Shown piece by piece: positions 15,645 through 23,335 of a DNA stretch of 34,435 bases. The notes beneath the pieces were generated by a model. That model ran no database searches. It had not been told where the DNA came from and worked only from the letters and a program-made list of their open reading frames with translations. Source of the DNA: Nostocoides sp039812405 (GTDB lineage Bacteria > Actinomycetota > Actinomycetes > Actinomycetales > Dermatophilaceae); contig JBDIAL010000015.1 of the NCBI GenBank assembly GCA_039812405.1, forward strand, positions 1 to 34,435, written 5' to 3'. The position numbers were made by a program, and so were the translations under genes. Positions within the stretch are counted from its first letter, which is position 1; every line of letters begins with the position of its first letter.

Positions 15645-17117
15645 GTGCCCGACCTGTTCATCGACAACGCCTGGGTCGCCGCTGCGGAGGGCGGCCGGCG
15701 CGCCATCGTCAGCCCGGCTGACGGCACCGTCGTAGCCGAGGTCGACGAGGGGTCGGAGACCGACAGCCTCGCCGCCGTCGCCGCCGCCCGACGCGCCTTC
15801 GACGAGGGGTCGTGGTCCGCGACCCCCATGGCGGAGCGGGGCGCCCTCCTCGCCCGGGTCGCCGACCTGCTCCAGCGGGACCGGTCGGACATCGCCCGCG
15901 CCGAGTCGCTCGACACCGGAAAACGGTATGTCGAGAGCGAGTTCGACGTCGACGACGTGACGAGCGTGTTCCGCCACTACGCCGCGGTCGCGATGAGCGG
16001 CGGTGAGGGCGGGCGGGTCGTCGACACCGGCCGGGCTGACGTCCACAGCGTCGTCGTCCGGGAGCCGGTCGGCGTCTGCAGCCTCATCACGCCGTGGAAC
16101 TACCCCCTCCTCCAGGCGTCGTGGAAGGTCGCCCCATGCCTGGCTGCGGGGAACACCTTCGTCCTCAAGCCGAGCGAGATCAGCCCGAGCACGACGATCC
16201 ACCTCATGCGGCTCCTCCAGGAGGCCGGACTGCCCGCCGGCGTGGGCAATCTCGTCCTCGGCGCGGGTGCGGCCGTCGGCGGGCCTCTCTCCGGCGACCC
16301 CCGCGTCGACCTCATCTCCTTCACCGGGGGGCTCGCGACCGGACGGCACCTCATGGTCGCGGCCGCCCCCACCGTCAAGCGGGTCGCCCTCGAGCTCGGC
16401 GGCAAGAACCCCAATGTCGTCTTCGCGGACGCCGACCTCGAGGTGGCCCTCGACATGGCGCTCACCGCGGTCTTCCTCCACTCCGGGCAGGTATGCAGCG
16501 CCGGGGCCCGGCTGGTCATCGAGGAGTCCGTCGCCGAGGAGTTCGTCGACGAGCTCGTGGCCCGGGCCCGGCGCATCCGGCTCGGCGGGCCCTTCGACGA
16601 CGACGCCCAGACCGGCCCACTCACCTCGCCGCAGCACCGCGACAAGGTCGAGGCCTACGTCGCCCGCGGCCTCGCGGAGGGTGCACGGCTCCGGTGCGGC
16701 GGAGCGCGACCCGAGGGCGCCGCATACGAGAACGGCTGCTACTACCTGCCGACCGTCCTCGACCGGTGCCGCGCGGACATGTCCGTCGTCCAGGAGGAGT
16801 CGTTCGGCCCGGTGCTCACCGTCGAGACGTTCACGACGGAGGAGGAGGCCGTGGCCATCGCCAACGACTCCGTCTACGGGCTCGCGGGCGCCGTCTGGAC
16901 CCGCACCGCCGGCCGGGGCGAGCGGATCGCCGCCCGGCTGCGGATGGGCACCGTGTGGATCAACGACTACCACCCCTACGTCCCCCAAGCCGAATGGGGC
17001 GGATACAAGCAGTCGGGCAACGGTCGCGAGCTCGGTCGCGTCGGGCTCGAGGAGTACCAGGAGGTCAAGCACGTGTGGCACAACATCGCTCCGGCGGTCC
17101 AGGGCTGGTTCGCGTGA
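15645..17117 (+). CDS. betB: Betaine aldehyde dehydrogenase
   Basis: A 490-residue NAD(P)-dependent aldehyde dehydrogenase. Catalytic residues are visible: N152 (TPWNYP), E250 (ALELGGKNPNVVF) and nucleophile C284 (HSGQVCSAGARLV); SFTGG at about 225-229 closes the cofactor site. The sequence and its pairing with a choline dehydrogenase support oxidation of betaine aldehyde to glycine betaine. The start is GTG 15645 with GGAGG four bases upstream; the open frame to 15405 overlaps the regulator. The gene opens the operon betB-betA-proV-proW-proX, joined by 4-nt overlaps at the first three junctions. Confidence 0.92.
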   Translation: MPDLFIDNAWVAAAEGGRRAIVSPADGTVVAEVDEGSETDSLAAVAAARRAFDEGSWSATPMAERGALLARVADLLQRDRSDIARAESLDTGKRYVESEFDVDDVTSVFRHYAAVAMSGGEGGRVVDTGRADVHSVVVREPVGVCSLITPWNYPLLQASWKVAPCLAAGNTFVLKPSEISPSTTIHLMRLLQEAGLPAGVGNLVLGAGAAVGGPLSGDPRVDLISFTGGLATGRHLMVAAAPTVKRVALELGGKNPNVVFADADLEVALDMALTAVFLHSGQVCSAGARLVIEESVAEEFVDELVARARRIRLGGPFDDDAQTGPLTSPQHRDKVEAYVARGLAEGARLRCGGARPEGAAYENGCYYLPTVLDRCRADMSVVQEESFGPVLTVETFTTEEEAVAIANDSVYGLAGAVWTRTAGRGERIAARLRMGTVWINDYHPYVPQAEWGGYKQSGNGRELGRVGLEEYQEVKHVWHNIAPAVQGWFA

Positions 17118-18874
17118 GCGGGCTGTCGACGTCCGCCACGGTGCGGCGCAAGCTGGGGGCCGACGTCCCCGACCACGTCGACGTCGTCATCGTCGGGGGT
17201 GGGTCCGCGGGCTGCGTCCTGGCCAACCGCCTCTCGGCCGACCCGTCGACGAGCGTCCTCGTCCTCGAGGCGGGGCGCAGCGACTTCTCCTTCGACCCCC
17301 TCATCCACATGCCGGCCGCGCTCCCCTTCCCCATCGGGAACCGGTTCTACGACTGGAAGTACGAGTCGGAGCCCGAGCCGTTCATGAACGGCCGACGGAT
17401 CTACCACGCCCGCGGCAAGGTCCTCGGCGGGTCGAGCTCGATCAACGGGATGATCTTCCAGCGCGGCAACCCGATGGACTACGAGCGCTGGGCCTCCGAC
17501 CCCGGGATGGAGGCCTGGGACTACGCGCACTGCCTGCCCTACTTCAAGCGGATGGAGACCTGCCTCGCGGGCGCGGACGAGTGGCGCGGCGGCTCGGGCC
17601 CCCTCGTCCTCGAGCGCGGCCCGGCCGACGGCCCGCTCTTCGGGGCCTTCTTCGAGGCCGTGCAGCAGGCCGGCTACCCCCTGACGAGCGACGTCAACGG
17701 CTACCGCCAGGAGGGCTTCGCCAAGTTCGACCGCAACGTCCACAACGGACGCCGCCTCTCTGCCGCGCGGGCCTACCTCCACCCCGTCATGGACCGGCCC
17801 AACCTCCACGTCCGCACCCTCGCGCTCACGACGAGGGTCGTCTTCGAGGGGACCCGCGCGGTGGGCGTCGATTACGAGCACTTCGGCCGGCACCACACGG
17901 TGCGAGCCGACGAGGTGATCCTGTGCGGCGGCGCCATCAACTCGCCCCAGCTGCTCCAGGTGTCCGGCGTCGGGGACGCGAAGACGTTGGAGCCGCTCGG
18001 GATCCGCACCGTCGCGAACGTCTCGGGCGTCGGACAGCACCTCCAGGACCACCTCGAGGTCTACATCCAGTATGCGAGCAAGCTCCCGGTCTCCATCGCC
18101 GACGGCCTCAAGTGGCACCGCCGTCCGGGCCTCGCCGCCAACTGGCTGTTCTTCAAGAAGGGCCTGGGGGCGACCAACCACTTCGAGGCGGGCGGCTTCT
18201 GCCGCTCCAACGAGGACGTCGACTACCCCAACCTCATGTTCCACTTCCTGCCCATCGCGATCCGCTACGACGGCACCTCGCCCGTCGAGGGGCACGGCTA
18301 CCAGGTGCACATCGGGCCGATGTACTCCGACGCCCGCGGCCACGTGACGGTGCGCAGCGCCGACGTCCACGACAAGCCGGCCATCCTGTTCAACTACCTG
18401 TCGACCGACCAGGACCGCCGGGAGTGGGTCGAGGCGATCCGCGTCGCGCGGGACATCCTCACCCAGCCGGCCTTCAAGCCCTTCAACGCCGGCGAGATCA
18501 GCCCCGGGCCGACCGTCTCCACCGACGAGGAGATCCTGCGCTGGGTCGCCGACGACGCGGAGACGGCGCTCCACCCCAGCTGCACGACGCGGATGGGCGT
18601 CGACGACGAGTCGGTCCTCGACCCGGGGTCGATGCGGGTCCACGGCGTCGACGGGCTGCGCGTCGTCGACGCCTCGTCGATGCCATACGTCACCAACGGC
18701 AACATCTACGCACCCGTCGTCATGCTCGCCGAGAAGTCCGCCGACCTCATCGCCGGCAACACCCCGCTGCCCCCGTCCACCGCGCCCTTCTACCGCTACC
18801 GCGACGACATGCCGCTGTGGCCGCCCACCGACCACAACGACCCGCATACCGCCGACCCGGAGGTCTCACGATGA
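17114..18874 (+). CDS. betA: Choline dehydrogenase (GMC oxidoreductase)
   Basis: A 586-residue FAD-dependent GMC-family enzyme. The dinucleotide fold is DVVIVGGGSAGCVLANRLS (23-41), the first GMC signature ARGKVLGGSSSINGMIFQRG, the second signature GGAINSPQLLQVSGVG, and the active-site region HPSCTTRMG...TNGNIYAPVVMLAEKSADLI closely resembles E. coli BetA. It should oxidise choline to betaine aldehyde (and possibly onward), passing electrons to the membrane quinone pool. GTG 17114 overlaps the betB stop by four bases. C-terminally it extends some 30 residues (PFYRYRDDMPLWPPTDHND...) beyond the domain. Choline is the best guess by context; other alcohols are possible. Confidence 0.9.
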   Translation: MSGLSTSATVRRKLGADVPDHVDVVIVGGGSAGCVLANRLSADPSTSVLVLEAGRSDFSFDPLIHMPAALPFPIGNRFYDWKYESEPEPFMNGRRIYHARGKVLGGSSSINGMIFQRGNPMDYERWASDPGMEAWDYAHCLPYFKRMETCLAGADEWRGGSGPLVLERGPADGPLFGAFFEAVQQAGYPLTSDVNGYRQEGFAKFDRNVHNGRRLSAARAYLHPVMDRPNLHVRTLALTTRVVFEGTRAVGVDYEHFGRHHTVRADEVILCGGAINSPQLLQVSGVGDAKTLEPLGIRTVANVSGVGQHLQDHLEVYIQYASKLPVSIADGLKWHRRPGLAANWLFFKKGLGATNHFEAGGFCRSNEDVDYPNLMFHFLPIAIRYDGTSPVEGHGYQVHIGPMYSDARGHVTVRSADVHDKPAILFNYLSTDQDRREWVEAIRVARDILTQPAFKPFNAGEISPGPTVSTDEEILRWVADDAETALHPSCTTRMGVDDESVLDPGSMRVHGVDGLRVVDASSMPYVTNGNIYAPVVMLAEKSADLIAGNTPLPPSTAPFYRYRDDMPLWPPTDHNDPHTADPEVSR

Positions 18875-19905
18875 CCCAGCCCGCCCTGCAGGTGCAGTCG
18901 CTGTGGAAGGTCTTCGGGCCCCACGCCGAGAAGCTCGTCGGCACCCCCGACCTCGAGCTGAGCCGCAAGGAGCTGCTCGCCAAGAGCGGACACGTCATCG
19001 GCGTGCGGGACGTCTCCTTCGACGTCGCCCCCGGCGAGGTGTTCGTCGTCATGGGCCTGTCCGGGTCGGGCAAGTCGACGCTGGTCCGGCTCATCACCCG
19101 CCTCATCGAGCCGACGACCGGGACCGTCCTGCTCGACGGCCAGGACATCACGGCGATGAACGACACGGCCCTGCGCGACATCCGGCGCAAGAAGGTCTCC
19201 ATGGTCTTCCAGCACTTCGGGCTGCTCCCGCACCGCAAGGTCATCGACAACGTCGGCTTCGGCCTCGAGGTGCGCGGTGAGGACAAGGCCGCCCGGCGCC
19301 AGCGCGCGCAGGAGATGGTCGACCTCGTCGGGCTGTCCGGCTACGAGACCAACTACCCCGACCAGCTCTCCGGCGGCATGCAGCAGCGCGTCGGCCTCGC
19401 GCGGGCCCTCGCGAGCAACCCCGACATCCTCATGTTCGACGAGCCGTTCTCCGCGCTCGACCCCCTCATCCGACGCGACATGCAGAACGAGGTCGTCCGC
19501 CTCCACGAGGAGGTCGGCAAGACGATGGTGTTCATCACCCACGACCTCGCCGAGGCGCTCAAGCTCGGTGACCGCATCCTCATCATGCGCGACGGCGAGA
19601 TCGTCCAGATCGGCCGGCCGGACGAGGTGGTCGGCGCACCCGCCGACGACTACGTGCGCAACTTCGTCAGCGAGGTCCCCAAGTCACACGTCCTCACCCT
19701 CCAGTGGGTGTGCCGTCCCGAGGTGTCAGGGGAGCACGTGTCCGACCGGTCGCTGCCCGCCGACACGATCATCCGCGACGCGGCCCGCCACGTCCTCGAC
19801 GCGGACGGGCCGGTGCGCGTCGTCGACGCGGGCGGCAGGAGCGTCGGCGTCGTCGACGACCAGGACATCCTGCGGGTCGTCGTCGCCGAGGAGGAGTCGG
19901 CATGA
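18871..19905 (+). CDS. proV: Glycine betaine/choline ABC transporter ATP-binding subunit
   Basis: A 344-residue ProV/OpuAA-type ATPase. It has the family's N-terminal stretch (SLWKVFGPHAEKL), Walker A GLSGSGKST (62-70), signature LSGGMQQRVGLARAL, Walker B ILMFDEPFSALDP and the H-loop ITHDL. The C-terminal ~70 residues form a short regulatory domain, probably a partial CBS module as in OpuA/ProV. ATG 18871 has GGAGG seven bases upstream and overlaps the betA stop (ATGA). It energises the fused permease encoded next. Confidence 0.95.
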   Translation: MTQPALQVQSLWKVFGPHAEKLVGTPDLELSRKELLAKSGHVIGVRDVSFDVAPGEVFVVMGLSGSGKSTLVRLITRLIEPTTGTVLLDGQDITAMNDTALRDIRRKKVSMVFQHFGLLPHRKVIDNVGFGLEVRGEDKAARRQRAQEMVDLVGLSGYETNYPDQLSGGMQQRVGLARALASNPDILMFDEPFSALDPLIRRDMQNEVVRLHEEVGKTMVFITHDLAEALKLGDRILIMRDGEIVQIGRPDEVVGAPADDYVRNFVSEVPKSHVLTLQWVCRPEVSGEHVSDRSLPADTIIRDAARHVLDADGPVRVVDAGGRSVGVVDDQDILRVVVAEEESA

Positions 19906-21926
19906 CGGCGGCCACCGACAGCGCGCCGGCTCCCGCGCCGAGGAGGACGCCGAACCCCACCCTCGAGGAGCAGCCGATCGTCGAGGTCGCCAACCGGCGC
20001 ATCCCCCTCAAGCTCGGCATCATCGTCGTCGTCTGGCTGCTCGGCTGGCTGCTCCTGCGCGGGAAGATGACCCTCTCCCTGCCGTATGCCGACCTCAACG
20101 GCTTCATGACCTGGCTCAACGACGTGAGCAACAAGGTCGGCGACCTGCAGGCCAGCAACTTCTTCTTCCACACCGTCCTCGGCAACATCGTCAACGTCAT
20201 CAACGACGTCATCGCCTGGCTGCAGAAGATGCTCTCGACGCCGCCCGGCGCACGGCCCACCCCGGAGATCGGCTGGCTCGGGGTGACCGCGATCCTCGGC
20301 TGGGTCGCCTACGCGGCCGCCGGGCTGCGCTCGACCATCCTCGTCGTCGTCACCCTCCTGCTCTTCAACGTCCTCGGCATCTGGACCGACGCCATCGACC
20401 TGCTCATCGTCACCGGGCTGTCCGTCCTCGTGGCCGTCGCCATCGGGCTCCCGCTCGGGATCTGGATGGCTCGCCGCAGGTCGGTGAGCGCCTTCGTCAC
20501 GCCGATCCTCGACGTCATGCAGACGATGCCGTCGTTCGCCTACCTCGCGCCGCTCGCCCTGTTCTTCGGCATCGGCCCGGCGTGCGCCATCGTCATCACG
20601 CTCATCTACGCCCTGCCCCCCGTCGCCCGGATCACCGAGCACGCCATCCACGGGGTCAGTGAGTCGACCGTCGAGGCGACCCGCTCCCTCGGGGTCACCA
20701 AGAGCCAGCTGCTGCGCAAGGTCCAGCTCCCCATGGCCCGGCGCACCATCGTCGTGGGCATCAACCAGTGCACGCTCGCCGCCCTGTCGATGGCCACGGT
20801 CACCGCGCTCGTCAACGGGCCCGGCCTCGGCCAGGACGTCATCCAGGCGCTCAACGCCCTCAACGTCGGCGACGCCTTCGTCAGCGGCCTCGGCATCGTC
20901 CTCGCGGCCATCATGCTCGACCGGACGACGACCGCGGCGAGCGAGCGGGCCGAGCGCGCCGCGCGATCCGGCCGGGGCGGCACCCTCAGTCCCCGGGTCC
21001 GGGCCATCGTCCTCGCGGTGAGCGGCGTCGTCGCGCTCGTCCTCGCATACCTCTCCCACCTCTACCTGTGGGCGGCGCAGTGGCCGCAGGGCGCGATGAT
21101 CGGGGACGACGTCGCGTCCTGGGTCAACGACGCGACGAACTGGGTCGTCAACACCTTCGACGTCGTGACGACGTTCCTCAAGAACGTCGTGAGCTACGGC
21201 CTGCTCAACCCGCTCCAGTCGCTCTTCTCCAACGTCCCGTGGTGGCTCATGGCGGCCGTGCTGCTCAGCGTGGCGGCCACCCTCGGCGGGCGTCGTGCCC
21301 TCGCCGCGACGACGATCTGCGGCGCCATCATCCTCGGCACGGGCCTGTGGTACGACTCGATGCAGACCCTCGCCATGACGATCGTCGCGACCGTCCTCAC
21401 CATGGTCGTCGCCATCGTCCTCGGCGTCGCGATGGGCCGCAGCCGGCAGGCCGACATCGTCGTCCGGCCGATCCTCGACACCTTCCAGACGATCCCGTCC
21501 TTCGTCTACCTCGTCCCGGCCCTCGCGCTCTTCGGGCCCGGCCGGTTCACCGCCATCGTCGCCGCGGTCCTCTACGCCTTCCCCGTCGCGACCAAGCTCG
21601 TCGCCGACGGCATCCGCGGCGTGTCGGAGACGACGCTCGAGGCGACCCGCTCGGTCGGCACGACGACCTGGCAGACGATCACCAAGGTGCAGGTGCCGAT
21701 GGCGCGGCCGGGGCTCATCCTCGCGACGAACCAGGGCCTGCTCTACGTCCTGTCCATGGTCGTCATCGGCGGACTCGTCGGCGCTGGCAGCCTCGGCTAC
21801 TTCGTCGTCGCCGGCTTCTCGCAACAGAACCTGTTCGGTAAAGGTTTCGCCGCAGCCATTGCGATCACCGCGATCGGCGTCATGCTCGACCGCATCATGA
21901 GGTACGCCGCCGCCCGGCAGGAGTGA
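19902..21926 (+). CDS. proW: Glycine betaine ABC transporter permease, tandem ProW fusion
   Basis: A 674-residue membrane protein containing two complete binding-protein-dependent permease domains in one chain. The coupling (EAA) loops are EATRSLGVTKSQLLRKVQLPMARR in the first half and EATRSVGTTTWQTITKVQVPMARP in the second; each half also has a MQTMPSF/FQTIPSF and FGIGPA/FGPGRF region. Single ProW proteins are about half this length, so the transporter probably works as one fused permease plus two ProV. A linker of charged residues (ASERAERAARSGRGG) follows the first domain. Before the first domain lie a hydrophobic helix and about 100 variable residues. ATG 19902 overlaps the proV stop (ATGA). 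Confidence 0.93.
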   Translation: MTAATDSAPAPAPRRTPNPTLEEQPIVEVANRRIPLKLGIIVVVWLLGWLLLRGKMTLSLPYADLNGFMTWLNDVSNKVGDLQASNFFFHTVLGNIVNVINDVIAWLQKMLSTPPGARPTPEIGWLGVTAILGWVAYAAAGLRSTILVVVTLLLFNVLGIWTDAIDLLIVTGLSVLVAVAIGLPLGIWMARRRSVSAFVTPILDVMQTMPSFAYLAPLALFFGIGPACAIVITLIYALPPVARITEHAIHGVSESTVEATRSLGVTKSQLLRKVQLPMARRTIVVGINQCTLAALSMATVTALVNGPGLGQDVIQALNALNVGDAFVSGLGIVLAAIMLDRTTTAASERAERAARSGRGGTLSPRVRAIVLAVSGVVALVLAYLSHLYLWAAQWPQGAMIGDDVASWVNDATNWVVNTFDVVTTFLKNVVSYGLLNPLQSLFSNVPWWLMAAVLLSVAATLGGRRALAATTICGAIILGTGLWYDSMQTLAMTIVATVLTMVVAIVLGVAMGRSRQADIVVRPILDTFQTIPSFVYLVPALALFGPGRFTAIVAAVLYAFPVATKLVADGIRGVSETTLEATRSVGTTTWQTITKVQVPMARPGLILATNQGLLYVLSMVVIGGLVGAGSLGYFVVAGFSQQNLFGKGFAAAIAITAIGVMLDRIMRYAAARQE

Positions 21927-22013
21927 CGGTCGGCAGCCGCACCACTAGCCACCGCACACCGGCCCCGGCGTGCGGAGAGAAGTCAGACAGCAGTCAGAGA
22001 GTAAGGAGACGAC

Positions 22014-22985
22014 ATGAGTCGGACAACGAGGCGCCGGATGGGCCTCGCGGCGGTCTGCGCGGCCGCCGGGCTCGTCCTCGCAGCATGCGGCGGCGGCGAC
22101 ATCAACTCGGGGAGCACAGGAGGGGCCTCCGGTGGCGCCAAGTGCGGCACCTTCAACATCGCCGTCAACCCCTGGGTCGGCTACGAGGCGAACGCCTACG
22201 TCGTGGGCTACGTCGCCAAGACCAAGCTCGGCTGCGACGTGAAGTACACCAACGTCAAGGAGGAGATCGCCTGGCAGGGCATGAACGCCGGGACGGTCGA
22301 CACGATCCTCGAGAACTGGGGCCACCCCGACCTCACGAAGAAGTACGTCGAGCAGGCCAAGACGGTCGTCGACGCCGGGCTCACCGGGAACACCGGCATC
22401 ATCGGCTGGTACGTCCCGCCGTGGCTCGCGGCCGCGCACCCCGACGTCCTGCACTGGCAGAACCTCAACAAGTACGCCAGCAACTTCAAGACGTCGGAGT
22501 CCGGCGGCAAGGGCCAGCTCCTCGACGGCGACCCGTCCTACGTCACGAACGACGAGGCCCTCGTCACGAACCTCAAGCTCAACTTCAAGGTCGTGTATGC
22601 CGGCTCGGAGACCGCGCTCATCACCGCCTTCCGGCAGGCCGAGAAGAACCACACGTGGCTCATCGGCTACTTCTACGAGCCGCAGTGGTTCATGACCGAG
22701 GTCCCGCTCAAGCAGGTCGAGCTCCCGCCCTACACCGAGGGCTGCGACTCCGACCCGGCGAAGATCGCGTGCGGCTACCCCGTCTACAAGCTGAACAAGC
22801 TGATCTCCTCGAAGTTCGCCGGCTCGGGCTCGCCCGCCGTCGGCCTCGTGAAGAACTTCAACTGGACCAACGCCGACCAGAACCTCGTGGCCAAGTACAT
22901 CGCCGGCGACAACATGCAGCCCGCCGCCGCCGCCCAGAAGTGGGTCGAGGCCAACCAGAGCAAGGTCGACGCCTGGCTCAAGTGA
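22014..22985 (+). CDS. proX: Glycine betaine ABC transporter substrate-binding lipoprotein
   Basis: A 323-residue OpuAC/ProX-type binding protein. It starts with a lipoprotein signal peptide (RTTRRRMGLAAVCAAAGLVLAAC) with the lipid-bearing cysteine at residue 25. Aromatic-rich segments suited to cation-pi binding of trimethylammonium are PWVGYEANAY, ILENWGHPD, GWYVPPWLA and IGYFYEPQWF. C-terminal cysteines (EGCDSDPAKIACGYP) may form a disulfide. AAGGAG lies 6 bases upstream of the ATG. The 87-bp gap after proW holds a small inverted repeat (CCGCAC at 21952-21957 with GTGCGG at 21970-21975), which might stabilise the downstream message and raise ProX expression. Confidence 0.94.
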   Translation: MSRTTRRRMGLAAVCAAAGLVLAACGGGDINSGSTGGASGGAKCGTFNIAVNPWVGYEANAYVVGYVAKTKLGCDVKYTNVKEEIAWQGMNAGTVDTILENWGHPDLTKKYVEQAKTVVDAGLTGNTGIIGWYVPPWLAAAHPDVLHWQNLNKYASNFKTSESGGKGQLLDGDPSYVTNDEALVTNLKLNFKVVYAGSETALITAFRQAEKNHTWLIGYFYEPQWFMTEVPLKQVELPPYTEGCDSDPAKIACGYPVYKLNKLISSKFAGSGSPAVGLVKNFNWTNADQNLVAKYIAGDNMQPAAAAQKWVEANQSKVDAWLK

Positions 22986-22990
22986 CGGCC

Positions 22991-23013
22991 CCGGCCGCCC
23001 ACCCCGCGGCCGG
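22991..23013 (+). terminator. Hairpin after proX
   Basis: A perfect 8-bp GC stem CCGGCCGC / GCGGCCGG with a 7-base loop starts six bases after the proX stop. No U-run follows. It probably ends or stabilises the bet-pro transcript. Confidence 0.55.
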
Positions 23014-23037
23014 CCCCACCCGCACCTGACCCGGTCG

Positions 23038-23121
23038 CCCTTTATCGGGTTCCACCACAAACGGTCACCTCACCCGACAACCTCTGTCGGGTGAGGTGAC
23101 TCTTTATCGGGTTCCACCACA
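23038..23121. repeat. Intergenic repeat element, copy A (direct flanks plus hairpin)
   Basis: Two same-orientation copies of the 20-mer TTTATCGGGTTCCACCACAA (about 23041-23060 and 23103-23122) flank a perfect 15-bp stem (GTCACCTCACCCGAC at 23064-23078 with its complement at 23086-23100) and a 7-base loop. The flank is shared with copies B (27640-27726) and C (31698-31783). It lies between the proX terminator and the promoter of the dimethylglycine dehydrogenase unit. Confidence 0.9.
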
Positions 23122-23184
23122 ACGGGTCGGCCCAGGTTCCACCACAACGGGTCGGCCCAGGTTCCACCACGACGAGCCGGGCCG
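23110..23184. repeat. 25-bp tandem repeat, three units
   Basis: Units beginning GGTTCCACCAC at 23110, 23135 and 23160 are 25 bp each; the first two are identical and the third has five differences. Each unit starts with part of the repeat-element flank, so the array seems to have grown out of the right flank of copy A. There is no unique spacer between units, so it is not a CRISPR. Confidence 0.88.
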
Positions 23185-23280
23185 AGTCTCGGGACCCACC
23201 CCCAACGGCCCGGCCCGGTCTCACGACGACGCGCCAGGGGTTTGCCGAGCGCGCGGAGAAGAGTAGGCTGCGGCCTACGC

Positions 23281-23316
23281 GTTGCTTATCGTGCATCGCG
23301 TTGCGCAATACGCACC
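23281..23316. promoter_or_regulatory. Tandem GTTGC-N7-GCAAC-like sites upstream of the DMGDH-ETF unit
   Basis: GTTGC-N7-GCATC (23281-23297) and GTTGC-N7-GCACC (23300-23316) are two near-palindromes separated by 2 bp, 20 bp before the start codon. Each right arm differs from GCAAC by one base. The arrangement matches the sites at 5056-5091 and 14678-14713. Confidence 0.55.
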
Positions 23317-23335
23317 AGTGAGAGGACTCTCGCGC

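Noticed and set aside
23038..23121. Complete insertion sequence
   Set aside because: No transposase frame or target-site duplication is visible around the repeat elements; they are too short and could only be non-autonomous.
23110..23184. CRISPR array
   Set aside because: Units are directly adjacent with no unique spacers, only three copies, and no cas genes; the RecB-like nuclease at 4038-4970 is far away and not cas4-linked.
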